DNA from: Thermoanaerobaculia bacterium | Lineage (GTDB): Bacteria > Acidobacteriota > Thermoanaerobaculia > Gp7-AA8 | Direction of reading: 5' to 3' | DNA length: 16,638 nucleotides | Assembly (NCBI GenBank): GCA_017883215.1 | Contig: JADGOA010000038.1 | Coordinates: 1-16,638 of the forward strand | Shown here: positions 1 to 7,398 of the stretch, piece after piece | Layout of the letters: every line of letters begins with the position of its first letter | Numbering within the stretch: position 1 is the stretch's first letter | Program-made: the position numbers and the translations under genes | Notes under the pieces: generated by a model | The model's input: only the letters and a program-made list of their open reading frames with translations | Database searches by the model: none | Told to the model about the DNA's origin: nothing

Positions 1-100
1 GGGTGAAGCGCGGCGAGGAATCCCCCGCCACCCCTGGGAGTGCGGGGGATCCCTCGCTGTCCTCCGCCGCTCCGCGGCTTCGGCAGCTCGGGATGACAGA
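1..100. repeat. Dispersed mosaic repeat, right part, truncated by window edge
   Basis: Positions 8-85 match 14105-14182 with few differences: a core GCGCGGCGAGGAATCCCCCG, an imperfect hairpin pairing about 17-28 with 42-52, then CTCCGCGGCTTCGGCA. The copy ends with GCTCGGGATGACAGA at 86-100, the same terminus as the complete element at 14071-14350. The 14187-14335 palindrome is missing here, so this copy shows the uninterrupted form. The whole repeat lies inside the open frame of the adaptor gene. Confidence 0.8.
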
Positions 101-1327
101 CTTGGCGCGTGTGTCATTGGAAGTCGGCGGAGCGCCGGAGACGCCAAGCGCGGCGAAGGACCCCCTCATCGGATGCCCACCTCGTGACCTCGCAACCTCG
201 TGACCTCGCAACACCTCTCCTTCCGCAACCGGCCTCGCCACCGCCACCCGATCGCCATCGCGCAGATTGAAGGCACCGCGCGTGACGACGGTGTCCCCCG
301 CGGTGAGGCCGTTGGTGATCTCCACGTCTTCGGCGGCAGCCGATCCGGTGACCACGTCTTTCCGCTGAACGCGATCGCCTGTCACCACGAAGACCACTCC
401 CTTCCGCGTGGCCGGATCCCACGTCAGCATCGCGCTCCGCGGCGCGCGGAGAACCCCGCTTCGGCGGCCGGTAATGATGACCCCCTTCGCGAACAGTCCC
501 GATTTCAGCGCGCCGCTCGAGTTCTCCACGATCGCCACCACAGGGACAGTCCTGCTGCCTTCATCGGCCGCGGGGTTGATGAAGCTCACGCGCCCTTCGA
601 ACGTTCTCCCCGGCACGGCGTCCGTGGTGAACGAGAGCGGCTGGCCGAGCTTGACGGCCGCGATCTGCGTCGAGGGAATTGAAACGGTCAGCTCGAGGAG
701 CCGGTTGTCGACGATGCGGAACATCTTCGACTCGCTTCCCATGTTCTGGACGTAGCTCCCCGGATTCACGATCCGCTGGGCGATGACCCCGTCGATCGGC
801 GCGCGGACCTCGGTCTTCAGCAGGCGCGTGTGCGCCATCTCCACTTGCGCCTTCGCCGCATTGAGCTGCGCCGCCGCGGCTTCCGCGGCGCTTCGGGCGT
901 CATCGAGCTGCTGCTGCGTGGCGAGCCCTGCGGCTTTCAGCTTCACGGCGCGGTCGAGCTCGCGGGAAGCGCGGGTCGAGGCCACTTCAGCTTGCATCCG
1001 CGCAGCCGTGGCGGCCTGGAGGATCGCTTCCGGCTCCCGCCGGTCAAAGCGCGCCAGCAGCGTCCCCTTGGCGACGTGCACCCACTCGGTGACGTAGACA
1101 TCCGTCACCGTGCCGCTGTACTCGGCCTTCACCTCGCCCTCGAACTTTGGCAACAGTGTCCCGACCACGGCAATGCTCTCCGTCAGATCTCCGAGCGCCA
1201 CACGCCCGATCTCGACCGCCACCGGAGGCCGCTCGGAAGCGGCGTTCTCGCCGCGACCTGAGCATGCCGTCACGGCTGGCAAAGCGAGACAGACGGCGAG
1301 GAACCCGATTGGGAGCAGACGATTCAT
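1..1327 (-). CDS. RND efflux periplasmic adaptor subunit (HlyD/AcrA-like lipoprotein), 3' end beyond window
   Basis: Periplasmic adaptor that would bridge an inner-membrane RND permease and an outer-membrane channel. Reading minus-strand codons from ATG 1327 gives an export signal with lipobox V19-T20-A21-C22, a first lipoyl half-motif around residues 70-95, an Ala/Gln/Glu-rich coiled-coil hairpin about 100-170, the second lipoyl half (VRAPIDGVIAQRI, 174-186), then beta-barrel and membrane-proximal domains to about residue 367, the usual end for this family. The start is fixed by an AGGAG site at 1335-1339, 7 nt upstream. No stop codon occurs between 1327 and the window edge: after residue ~370 the frame reads an octamer tandem array (181-212) and then dispersed repeat DNA (1-165), so the tail is repeat-derived. 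The permease gene would be expected further left. The family call is firm; the substrate is unknown and the true C-terminus is not visible. Confidence 0.88.
   Translation of the reverse strand, partial: MNRLLPIGFLAVCLALPAVTACSGRGENAASERPPVAVEIGRVALGDLTESIAVVGTLLPKFEGEVKAEYSGTVTDVYVTEWVHVAKGTLLARFDRREPEAILQAATAARMQAEVASTRASRELDRAVKLKAAGLATQQQLDDARSAAEAAAAQLNAAKAQVEMAHTRLLKTEVRAPIDGVIAQRIVNPGSYVQNMGSESKMFRIVDNRLLELTVSIPSTQIAAVKLGQPLSFTTDAVPGRTFEGRVSFINPAADEGSRTVPVVAIVENSSGALKSGLFAKGVIITGRRSGVLRAPRSAMLTWDPATRKGVVFVVTGDRVQRKDVVTGSAAAEDVEITNGLTAGDTVVTRGAFNLRDGDRVAVARPVAEGEVLRGHEVARSRGGHPMRGSFAALGVSGAPPTSNDTRAKSVIPSCRSRGAAEDSEGSPALPGVAGDSSPRFT
112..165. repeat. Second, degenerate left end of the same dispersed repeat
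   Basis: TGTCATTGGAAGTCGGCGGA followed by GCGCGGCGAAGGACCCCC resembles the left end of the full element at 14072-14123 (TGTCATTCCGAGCCGGCGGA, then GCGCGGCGAGGAATCCCCC). It begins 11 nt after the end of the copy at 1-100 and in the same orientation, so two copies lie almost in tandem. The copy breaks off before the right-hand modules. Confidence 0.55.
181..212. repeat. Octamer tandem array (CTCGTGAC/CTCGCAAC)
   Basis: Four 8-nt units alternate exactly: CTCGTGAC, CTCGCAAC, CTCGTGAC, CTCGCAAC. The array sits at the 3' end of the conserved adaptor coding region and is read in frame as part of its tail. Confidence 0.9.
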
Positions 1328-1841
1328 CGGCAGTCTCCTGTGGAAACGGCAAACTCGCTGAACCTCGAGCAACGGAGCGGCTCACGACTCAGCTGTGGTC
1401 AACTGCAACGATTGGCGGCACGTGAGCTGATCGAAAGAACAACACCCCGGCGGCAACGTGTCGGCAGAAGCTGCAGTCACCAGTCACCGGCCGGAAAGCA
1501 TCGCGCCGCAGCCACAGATCGGGTGGTGATCATTGACACCGTGCATCAGCATCACGCGCCGCCGCGCTGAGCCCGAGATCCTGAGTCGTAGTGGGTCGCC
1601 AAGCCACTGAGTCACCATGGCGACCCGGCGACCCGGTGACTTGGTGACCCTGGTGACCCCACACCCACGCCCCGGCGCACCTTGAGAAACAGCCGCAGCG
1701 TAGAATCCGCGACATATCGTCCGGAGATCCGACGAGCTCCGATCGAAAGTGGCGTTCGACCTGGCATTCACATTCCGCATCGTCGATGGACGTCCCGTCG
1801 TCACGACCGAGCCACCGAAACAGTGAGCGAAGGAGAGATTC
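1328..1841. other. Divergent intergenic region
   Basis: About 510 bases separate the divergently read adaptor gene (minus) and the split-barrel gene (plus), so promoters for both should lie here. I see no convincing -35/-10 pair. The only clear structure is the octamer array at 1593-1659. No open frame here has a family signature or a good ribosome binding site. Confidence 0.6.
1593..1659. repeat. Octamer tandem array, GGCGACCC/GGTGACCC units
   Basis: Units GGCGACCC (1619-1626), GGCGACCC (1627-1634), GGTGACTT (1635-1642), GGTGACCC (1643-1650) and GGTGACCC (1652-1659) run nearly head to tail. An inverted unit, GGGTCGCC, lies at 1593-1600. The centre GTCACCATGGCGAC (1611-1624) is almost the palindrome GTCGCCATGGCGAC found in the array at 13494-13535, where the same octamer runs in the opposite orientation. 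Confidence 0.85.
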
Positions 1842-2378
1842 ATGAGCGGAACACTCCGGGCAGTCCTGGCGTCCACCAGCCTCCTTCTGGCATCCCACTC
1901 ATTCGCGCAGCCGGCGAGTTCGCCGCCCAGTCGATCGACCGTTCTCGAGGCGGCGAAAGAGGTCATGGCGAAAGCAGCGTATTGCGCGCTCATCACAGTG
2001 GGAGACGAAGGGCAGCCGCAGGCGCGCGTCGTCGATCCGTTCGCGCCGGAAGCCGACATGACAGTGTGGATCGCGACGAAGCCGGTCACGCGGAAGGTTG
2101 CGCAGATCAGAAAGAACGATCGCGTGACGCTCTTCTACTTCGATCGCCAGGGCATGGGCTACGTCACCCTCATCGGCAGAGCACAGCTGGTCACCGACGC
2201 AGCCGAGAAGGAGAAACATTGGAAGGAAGGGTGGGCCGCCTTTTACGAGGACAAGAACCACGGCCCCGACTACCTGCTGATCCGCGTGAAACCGACTCGG
2301 CTGGAGATGGTCAGCTACGCACACGCGCTGACCGGAGACCCGAAGACTTGGCGGCCGATCGAGATCAATCTGCGCTGA
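1842..2378 (+). CDS. Exported pyridoxamine 5'-phosphate oxidase-like (split-barrel) protein
   Basis: A 178-residue protein of the PNPOx-like split-barrel superfamily, whose members bind FMN, F420 or heme. The pattern from about residue 33 is characteristic: a helix, then AYCALITVGDEGQPQARVVD, a WIATKPVTRKVAQIRKN segment, then VTLFYFD and GYVTLIGRAQLV strands, closing with a strand ending in IEINLR. Residues 1-23 form a Sec-type signal (hydrophobic VLASTSLLLASHS, likely cleavage after SFA before QP), which is unusual for a fold that normally works in the cytoplasm. The start is supported by AGGAG at 1831-1835, 6 nt upstream. The gene stands alone between a divergent efflux gene and the metal importer. 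Family is fairly clear; cofactor and substrate cannot be read from the sequence. Confidence 0.85.
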   Translation: MSGTLRAVLASTSLLLASHSFAQPASSPPSRSTVLEAAKEVMAKAAYCALITVGDEGQPQARVVDPFAPEADMTVWIATKPVTRKVAQIRKNDRVTLFYFDRQGMGYVTLIGRAQLVTDAAEKEKHWKEGWAAFYEDKNHGPDYLLIRVKPTRLEMVSYAHALTGDPKTWRPIEINLR

Positions 2379-2414
2379 GCATGACGGGAAGCGTGGCGAT
2401 TGCGGCCGCTCTTT

Positions 2415-2486
2415 TTCACCACAGAGGCACAGAGGACACAGAGGATGTCGGTTCCTTCTCTGTGCTCTCTGTGCCTCTGTGGTGAA
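2415..2486. repeat. Dispersed palindrome (TTCACCACAGAGGCACAGAG type)
   Basis: The arms TTCACCACAGAGGCACAGAG (2415-2434) and CTCTGTGCCTCTGTGGTGAA (2467-2486) are exact reverse complements over 20 nt and continue imperfectly inward (ACAGAG against CTCTGT) to a short central loop near 2447-2454. Sequences of this kind are widespread dispersed palindromes in many bacterial genomes. Lying between the split-barrel gene and cbiM, a transcript of it would form a long hairpin, so it could act as a terminator, though no T-tract follows. Its plus-strand translation (FFTTEAQRTQR) makes the cbiM frame look longer than it is. Confidence 0.9.
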
Positions 2487-2555
2487 TTCAACGAGAACAC
2501 AAGCGCGCCGAATACATCGCCGCGGCCCCGGCTGATGTACCTTACTTGCCATCAC

Positions 2556-3608
2556 ATGCACATCCCGGATGGCTATCTCAGCCCATCGACGTGCGCGTCG
2601 TTGTACGCGGCAGCGATGCCGTTCTGGGCGATGGCGCTGCGGCGTCTCAAACGGAACCTGATGAGCCGCTTCGTGCCGATGGTCGCACTCGTGGCGGCCT
2701 TCTCGTTCGTGGTGATGATGTTCAACCTCCCACTGCCAGGAGGCACCACCGGTCACGCCACCGGCGTCGCCATCGCGGCGATCGTCGTGGGACCGTGGGG
2801 CGCCGTGGCCGCGATCTCAGTCGCTCTTCTCATCCAGGCGCTTTTCTTCGGAGACGGCGGAATCACCGCCTTCGGCGCGAACAGCTTCAACATCGCCGTC
2901 GTCGGAGCGCTCGTGGCGTGGGTGGCGTACCGGCTGATCGCGGGGAACGCACCGCTCACCTCGCGCCTGCGCGTGGTCGCCGCGGCCGTCGCCGGCTACC
3001 TGGCCATCAACGCTTCGGCACTCGTGGCCGCGATCGAGTTCGGCATCCAGCCGATGCTGTTCCACGATGCCACGGGCGCACCGCTCTATGCTCCCTATCC
3101 GCTGCACATCGCGGTGCCGGCGATGATGATCGGCCATCTGACGTTCGCCGGCCTGGCCGAAGCGATCCTTTCCGGCGGCGTCGTTGCCTACCTTCAACGC
3201 GCCGATCTGCGACTGCTGTGCGGGAGCGCGCCGGATGCCGCTGACGAGACGGCCTCCGCGGCCGTCATGCGCCCGCTCTGGATCGGCGTCGCCGCGCTGA
3301 TGGTGCTCACCCCGCTCGGTCTTCTCGCCGCCGGAAGGGCGTGGGGCGAGTGGAGCGCGGCCGACTTCGCCGATCCTGCGGCGCGCGCACAAATCGCCGC
3401 GGTCTCGAACAACGTCCTTCCGGGCAACGTGCCGGCAGGGCTGGCGCACCTCTCCTCGATCTGGACCGCCCCGCTGCGGGGCTACGCTCCACCCCTGCTG
3501 CAGCACGCCGCGATCGGGTACCTGCTGTCGGCGATGTTCGGCGTCGGGGTGGTGGTCCTGGCGACGTTCGCCCTCCGCCTGCTGGCGACGAGGGAGCGCT
3601 CTCAGTGA
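2556..3608 (+). CDS. cbiM: Energy-coupling-factor metal transporter permease CbiM with fused C-terminal CbiN/PDGLE-like module
   Basis: Substrate-binding membrane component of an ECF importer for Co2+ or Ni2+. The protein (350 aa) opens with MHIPDGYLSP, the family hallmark in which the N-terminal amine, His2 and His67 form the metal site; here His67 lies in GTTGHATG exactly as expected. GDGGITAFGANSFNIAVVG (99-117) is another signature. Several membrane helices span about 15-215. From about 238 a second module (PLWIGVAALMVLTPLGLLAAG, a soluble loop, then a final helix near 325-343) resembles CbiN/NikN or PDGLE-type partners, so both functions appear fused. The start at 2556 is chosen because the N-terminus is part of the metal site; the longer frame from 2400 only translates the upstream repeat. 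It overlaps cbiQ by 4 nt. Cobalt versus nickel is unresolved. Confidence 0.9.
   Translation: MHIPDGYLSPSTCASLYAAAMPFWAMALRRLKRNLMSRFVPMVALVAAFSFVVMMFNLPLPGGTTGHATGVAIAAIVVGPWGAVAAISVALLIQALFFGDGGITAFGANSFNIAVVGALVAWVAYRLIAGNAPLTSRLRVVAAAVAGYLAINASALVAAIEFGIQPMLFHDATGAPLYAPYPLHIAVPAMMIGHLTFAGLAEAILSGGVVAYLQRADLRLLCGSAPDAADETASAAVMRPLWIGVAALMVLTPLGLLAAGRAWGEWSAADFADPAARAQIAAVSNNVLPGNVPAGLAHLSSIWTAPLRGYAPPLLQHAAIGYLLSAMFGVGVVVLATFALRLLATRERSQ
3591..3596 (+). promoter_or_regulatory. Ribosome binding site deciding the GTG start of cbiQ
   Basis: AGGGAG lies 8 nt before the GTG at 3605 but 20 nt before the in-frame ATG at 3617, so the GTG, which overlaps the cbiM stop as GTGA, is the better start. 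Confidence 0.55.
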
Positions 3609-4426
3609 CGGCGACGATGCGCCGCAGCTTCATCGAACGCACGCTCGCTGCTCTCCTTCGGGCCATGGAGCACGCCGCGGCGTCCGAACGGCTCTCCGGC
3701 GGCCGCGGCTTTCTGCAGTCGGTCGATCCGCGCGTGAAACTCCTCGGCTGCATCTCTCTGATCGTCGCCGCTGCCGTGTCGCGCCGGCTCACGCTCCTCG
3801 GCGTTCTCTTCGTCGCAGTCGCCGTCGTCGCGCTCGCCACGCGCATCCCCGCCGCTCAGCTCCTTCGCGCGTGGGCCATCCTCTTCGCCTTCACGGCGGC
3901 CATCGCTCTCCCGGCGCTCTTCACGACTCCCGGCGACGCGATCGGCAGCGTCGCCGGGCTGACGATCACCTTGCAGGGGATGCGATCCGCCGCCTTCCTG
4001 GTCAGCCGGGTGGAGACGTCGGCGACCCTGGGTCTGATTCTCGTCGCCTCGACGCCGTGGTCGCGTCTGATCGCCGCCCTACGCTCCCTGCACGTTCCGG
4101 CCGCCGTGGTCCTGATCATCTCGATGACGTATCGGTACATCTTCCTCCTCCTCCGCACGGCGGAAGAGATGTTCACGGCGCGGCGGAGCCGCAGCGTCGG
4201 CGCTCTCCGGCCCGCGGAGCGGCGACGCATGGCGACATCGACCGCGGGCGTGCTCCTGGGAAAATCGATGACGCTCGCCGACGGCGTCTACGACGCGATG
4301 CGCTCGCGCGGATTCCGCGGCGAGGTCTATCTGCTCGACGACTTCCGGATGCGCTCGCGTGACTGGGGAGCCGCGGCAGTGTTCGCCGCGGCCGCCGCCC
4401 TGGCATTCTGGCGAGGGCTGCGATGA
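3605..4426 (+). CDS. cbiQ: ECF transporter transmembrane component CbiQ (EcfT)
   Basis: Membrane coupling subunit that links the ATPase to CbiM. The 273-residue product has the conserved VDPRVKLLG entry (40-48), five or so hydrophobic segments, and the two C-terminal coupling-helix motifs of EcfT proteins: ARRSRS at 192-197 and SRGFRG from 234. The second matches the usual Ala/Ser-Arg-Gly core; the first has the Arg-x-Arg pattern but lacks the glycine. GTG 3605 overlaps the cbiM stop codon, implying translational coupling; ATG 3617 is the alternative (269 aa). The cbiO start overlaps this stop as ATGA. Length and order match CbiMQO importers. Confidence 0.9.
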   Translation: MTATMRRSFIERTLAALLRAMEHAAASERLSGGRGFLQSVDPRVKLLGCISLIVAAAVSRRLTLLGVLFVAVAVVALATRIPAAQLLRAWAILFAFTAAIALPALFTTPGDAIGSVAGLTITLQGMRSAAFLVSRVETSATLGLILVASTPWSRLIAALRSLHVPAAVVLIISMTYRYIFLLLRTAEEMFTARRSRSVGALRPAERRRMATSTAGVLLGKSMTLADGVYDAMRSRGFRGEVYLLDDFRMRSRDWGAAAVFAAAAALAFWRGLR

Positions 4427-5241
4427 CCGACGCCCTCTTCGAGGTTCGCGCGGTCCGGTACGCCTACGACTCGTTGCCGGCGTTGAACGGCCTCGATCTG
4501 ACCATCCGCCGCGGCAGCCGCGTGGCGCTGCTCGGTGCGAACGGCTCCGGAAAATCGACGTTTCTGCGCCTTCTCGACGCGCTCGATTTCGCGCAGGAGG
4601 GGACGATCCGCTTCGACGGAGAGACTCTCACTCCTGAGCGGCTCGACGACGATGCGTTCGCGCACTCGTTCCGCAGCCGCGTCGGCCTCGTCTTTCAGAA
4701 CCCCGACGTGCAGCTGTTCAACGCCACCGTGCTCGACGAACTGGCGTTCGCGCCGCTGCAACTTCGGTTGGAGAAACAGGAGATCCGGCAGCGCATCGAC
4801 CACGTCATGAACGAGCTCGACATCGCGCCGCTGGCCGGCCGTCCGCCCCACCGGCTCTCGATGGGCGAAAAGAAACGCGTGGCCATCGCCTCCGTCCTCG
4901 TGATCGACCCCGAAGTGCTCCTGCTCGACGAGCCGACCGCGTCCCTCGATCCGCGCAGCCAGAGCGAGATCATCAACCTCCTGGCCGGCTGGTCCGGTGA
5001 CGCCAGGACCGCCGTCACGGCGACGCACGACCTCGGCATCGTCGAAGACATCGCCGATCACTGCGTCGTCTTCGAGTCAGGCCGCGTCGTCGCCGAGGGT
5101 CCTCCGCGCGAGATCGTGCAGAACGAGGAGCTGCTCTATCGCACGGGCCTGCTCCACGCCCACCGCCACCGGCACGAGTCGGGCGTGGTCCATTCGCATC
5201 CGCATCTTCACCGTCATGGCGATCATGAACATAGCGAGTAG
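4423..5241 (+). CDS. cbiO: ECF transporter ATP-binding protein CbiO with histidine-rich C-terminal tail
   Basis: ATPase driving the metal importer; it should form a dimer on the cytoplasmic side under CbiQ. All ABC motifs are intact: Walker A GANGSGKST (38-46), Q-loop Gln92 in VFQNPDVQLF, signature LSMGE (145-149), Walker B VLLLDE (165-170) with catalytic Glu170, D-loop SLD (174-176) and switch His202 in TATHD. The last 28 residues (245-272) contain 11 histidines in HxH patterns, a likely metal-binding tail rather than part of the ABC fold; this fits transport of Ni2+ or Co2+. The ATG at 4423 overlaps the cbiQ stop by 4 nt. No cobalamin or hydrogenase genes accompany the operon, so the metal and its end use are unknown. 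Confidence 0.93.
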   Translation: MTDALFEVRAVRYAYDSLPALNGLDLTIRRGSRVALLGANGSGKSTFLRLLDALDFAQEGTIRFDGETLTPERLDDDAFAHSFRSRVGLVFQNPDVQLFNATVLDELAFAPLQLRLEKQEIRQRIDHVMNELDIAPLAGRPPHRLSMGEKKRVAIASVLVIDPEVLLLDEPTASLDPRSQSEIINLLAGWSGDARTAVTATHDLGIVEDIADHCVVFESGRVVAEGPPREIVQNEELLYRTGLLHAHRHRHESGVVHSHPHLHRHGDHEHSE

Positions 5242-5246
5242 CTCGT

Positions 5247-5269
5247 AGGGCACGGCGCAACCGTGCCCT
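5247..5269. terminator. Perfect 9-bp hairpin after cbiO, possible terminator
   Basis: AGGGCACGG (5247-5255) pairs perfectly with CCGTGCCCT (5261-5269) around the loop CGCAA, 5 nt after the cbiO stop codon. Position and stability fit a transcription terminator, but no T-tract follows, so it may instead be another small dispersed palindrome or be factor-dependent. Confidence 0.45.
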
Positions 5270-5298
5270 GCGCATGCCTGGTGCAATGATGGGCGCGC

Positions 5299-5931
5299 AT
5301 GCTCGCGGTCAGCGCAGTTCTCGCGGCACTCTCGCTGGCTCTCCACCTGCGCGCTGAATATGCGAAGGCATCGCGACAGATCTACCTCTTCAAGCCGCTG
5401 ACCACGGTCATCATTGCCATCTTCGCGGCTTTGCCGTCCGGTTCCGCCAGCACCCGCTACCAGCTGGCGATCGTGATCGGCATGCTGCTGTCGCTCGCCG
5501 GCGACGTTTTTCTCATGCTGCCGGGCGATCGATTCGTGGCGGGGCTCATCAGTTTTCTGGCAGCGCACGTCGCGTACATCATTGCGTTCACATCGGAGGT
5601 CGCTCTCGGGGCCAGACCACTGCTCCTCGTCCCTTACGCGGTCGCGGCATCGGGCGTCGTCGTCTTCCTCTGGCCAAGACTCGGCCGATTGCGAGCTCCG
5701 GTGATCGTCTATGTCTCGGTGATCGTCCTGATGGCGTGGCAGGCCGCCGCGCGTGCGTCGCTCCTCGGCACGCGCTCGGCGATGCTCGCAGCCATCGGTG
5801 CGGCGTTCTTCGTGGCATCGGACTCCGTGCTGGCCATTCGAAAGTTCCGCGCCGCCGTGCCGCACGCTCAGGCCATCGTGATGATCACCTACGTCCTCGC
5901 GCAGTGGCTGATCGCCGCGTCGGTGCACTAG
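5299..5931 (+). CDS. Lysoplasmalogenase, YhhN/TMEM86 family
   Basis: A 210-residue integral membrane protein of the YhhN family, whose characterised members (TMEM86) hydrolyse the vinyl-ether bond of lysoplasmalogens. Family landmarks are KPLTT (32-36), the GD pair with Asp69 in SLAGDVFLMLP followed by DRFVAGLISFLAAHVAYI, the mid-membrane VYVSVIVLMAWQA, and FFVASDSVLAIRKF with a second conserved Asp near 174. About eight hydrophobic helices fill the length. ATG 5299 has no clear ribosome binding site, and two upstream ATGs (5286, 5289) are out of frame. It lies 57 nt after cbiO and 44 nt before the exporter gene, all on the plus strand. The family is confident; plasmalogen turnover in this organism is inferred. 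Confidence 0.87.
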   Translation: MLAVSAVLAALSLALHLRAEYAKASRQIYLFKPLTTVIIAIFAALPSGSASTRYQLAIVIGMLLSLAGDVFLMLPGDRFVAGLISFLAAHVAYIIAFTSEVALGARPLLLVPYAVAASGVVVFLWPRLGRLRAPVIVYVSVIVLMAWQAAARASLLGTRSAMLAAIGAAFFVASDSVLAIRKFRAAVPHAQAIVMITYVLAQWLIAASVH

Positions 5932-5941
5932 ATTGGGGACT

Positions 5942-5963
5942 GAGTTGCTCAGTTACTCAACTC
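5942..5963. repeat. Small inverted repeat between lysoplasmalogenase and MFS genes
   Basis: GAGTTG and CAACTC can pair around a short loop in TGAGTTGCTCAGTTACTCAACTC. It lies about 10 nt after one stop codon and just before the next start. It could be a weak terminator or a degenerate array of GAGTTACTC-like units; evidence is thin. Confidence 0.3.
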
Positions 5964-5975
5964 CCACGCAGGCCA

Positions 5976-7316
5976 ATGCCAGTCGATCCTGAGAACGGCA
6001 AAACCGTTCGTGCCGAGCCGCGCCCGCCGCTCGTTCCCGCTCCCATTACGGCGGGCAAGCGGCTCACACGCGCGCTCCGGCACCGCAACTACCGGCTCTT
6101 CTTCAGCGGACAGACCGTCTCGCTGATCGGCACATGGATCACGCGCATCGCCACGAGCTGGCTCGTCTATCGCCTCACCGGCTCGGAGCTTCTCCTCGGC
6201 GTCGTCGCGTTCGCCGGACAGATTCCGATGCTGATCCTCGCCCCCGTTGCCGGCGTGCTCGTCGACCGCTGGAATCGCCACCGTATCCTCGTGATCACGC
6301 AGGTCCTGTCGGCGCTCCAATCGGTTGCCCTGGCGGTCCTGGCGCTGATGGGAATCATCACCGTCGCGGAAATCATCGTTCTGCAGGTCCTGCAGGGGCT
6401 GATCAATGCGTTCGACACGCCGGCGCGGCAGGCCTTCGTGGTGGACATGGTGACGGACCGTGCCGATCTGCCCAACGCCATCGCGCTCAACTCCACGATG
6501 TTCAACGCCTCGCGCATCATCGGGCCGTCGATCGCCGGAATCCTCATCGCAGTGGTCGGCGAGGGTTGGTGCTTCGCCCTCGATGCCGTCTCCTATGTTG
6601 CCGTGATCGTCTCTCTTCAGCTGATGCGGCTGGCGGCGACGCGGCGTGAACGATCCGATACGAAGATCCTGGCGGAGCTTCGAGACGGCTATCAGTACGT
6701 GTCGCGCTTTGCTCCCGTACGCGCTCTGCTCCTGCTGATCGCTGTGACCGGAACGATGGGTATGCCGTACGTGGTTCTCATGCCGGTGATCGCCTCACAA
6801 GTCCTGCACGGAGGTCCGCACACTCTCGGCTTTCTGATGACGGCTTCGGGCGGCGGTGCCCTGGCTGGCGCTCTCTATCTGGCGTCGCGGCAGTCGGTGC
6901 TGGGGCTCGGCCGCGTCATCGTGGCAGCTACGGCGGCGCTCAGCGCTGGGCTCATCGCCTTTTCGTTGTCGCACTCGCTCTGGCTGTCGCTCATCGTGCT
7001 GCCGTTCGTCGGCGCAGGCACGATGGTGCAGACCGCCTCCTCGAACACCATTCTGCAGACTGTCGTCGACGAGCGGATGCGCGGCCGGGTGATGGCGTTC
7101 TACAGCGTCGCCGTCATGGGAACACAGCCGATCGGAAGCCTCCTGGCCGGAGTTCTCGCCGATCGGGTGGGCGCGCAACACACCATCCTCATCGGCGCGA
7201 GCGTTTGCGTTCTCGCCGGGGCGTTCTTCGCTGCAAAACGCAAGTCACTGGCCGCTCTCGTGCGGCCGATCTACATCGAACGCGGGATTCTGCCGTGGGG
7301 GGACGGCGAGGAGTAG
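5976..7316 (+). CDS. MFS transporter, MFS_3 (EntS-like) family exporter
   Basis: A 446-residue major facilitator protein of the MFS_3/transmembrane secretion effector group, which includes the enterobactin exporter EntS. Visible features: the entry HRNYRLFFSGQTVSLIGTWI (36-55), motif A as GVLVDRWNRHR (93-103), the diagnostic FDTPARQAFVVDMV around 147-160, NASRIIGPSIAG in helix 5, and a second motif in GRVMAFYSVAVMGTQPIGSL with GVLADRVG near the C-terminus. Twelve hydrophobic helices are consistent with the length. ATG 5976 is chosen because it lies after the upstream gene and gives the usual N-terminus; the frame stays open far upstream but only inside the lysoplasmalogenase gene. The ribosome binding site is weak. 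The substrate cannot be predicted. Confidence 0.88.
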   Translation: MPVDPENGKTVRAEPRPPLVPAPITAGKRLTRALRHRNYRLFFSGQTVSLIGTWITRIATSWLVYRLTGSELLLGVVAFAGQIPMLILAPVAGVLVDRWNRHRILVITQVLSALQSVALAVLALMGIITVAEIIVLQVLQGLINAFDTPARQAFVVDMVTDRADLPNAIALNSTMFNASRIIGPSIAGILIAVVGEGWCFALDAVSYVAVIVSLQLMRLAATRRERSDTKILAELRDGYQYVSRFAPVRALLLLIAVTGTMGMPYVVLMPVIASQVLHGGPHTLGFLMTASGGGALAGALYLASRQSVLGLGRVIVAATAALSAGLIAFSLSHSLWLSLIVLPFVGAGTMVQTASSNTILQTVVDERMRGRVMAFYSVAVMGTQPIGSLLAGVLADRVGAQHTILIGASVCVLAGAFFAAKRKSLAALVRPIYIERGILPWGDGEE

Positions 7317-7328
7317 CGGAGGAATCAG

Positions 7329-7346
7329 ACCGCGGACCGCGGACCA
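7329..7346. repeat. Heptamer array GACCGCG
   Basis: GACCGCG, GACCGCG and GACC lie head to tail just after the MFS stop codon. They are the reverse complement of the array at 7597-7618, so the two arrays form inverted flanks around the palindromic element. Confidence 0.75.
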
Positions 7347-7398
7347 CAGGATGAGCACACGTTGCGCGCCGCCCGTCCGCCAGATAACTCGCTCACGC

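Noticed and set aside
1593..1659. Possible CRISPR or iteron array
   Set aside because: Units are 8 nt with no spacers, there are no cas or replication genes nearby, and similar arrays occur in other intergenic regions.
1682..1706. TTGAGA ... TAGAAT as a promoter for the split-barrel gene
   Set aside because: The spacing is only 13 nt, too short for a sigma-70 promoter, and single matches of this quality arise by chance.
2379..2555. Cobalamin or nickel-cobalt riboswitch before cbiM
   Set aside because: I could not find a B12-box-like segment or a NiCo core; the space is taken mostly by a dispersed palindrome.
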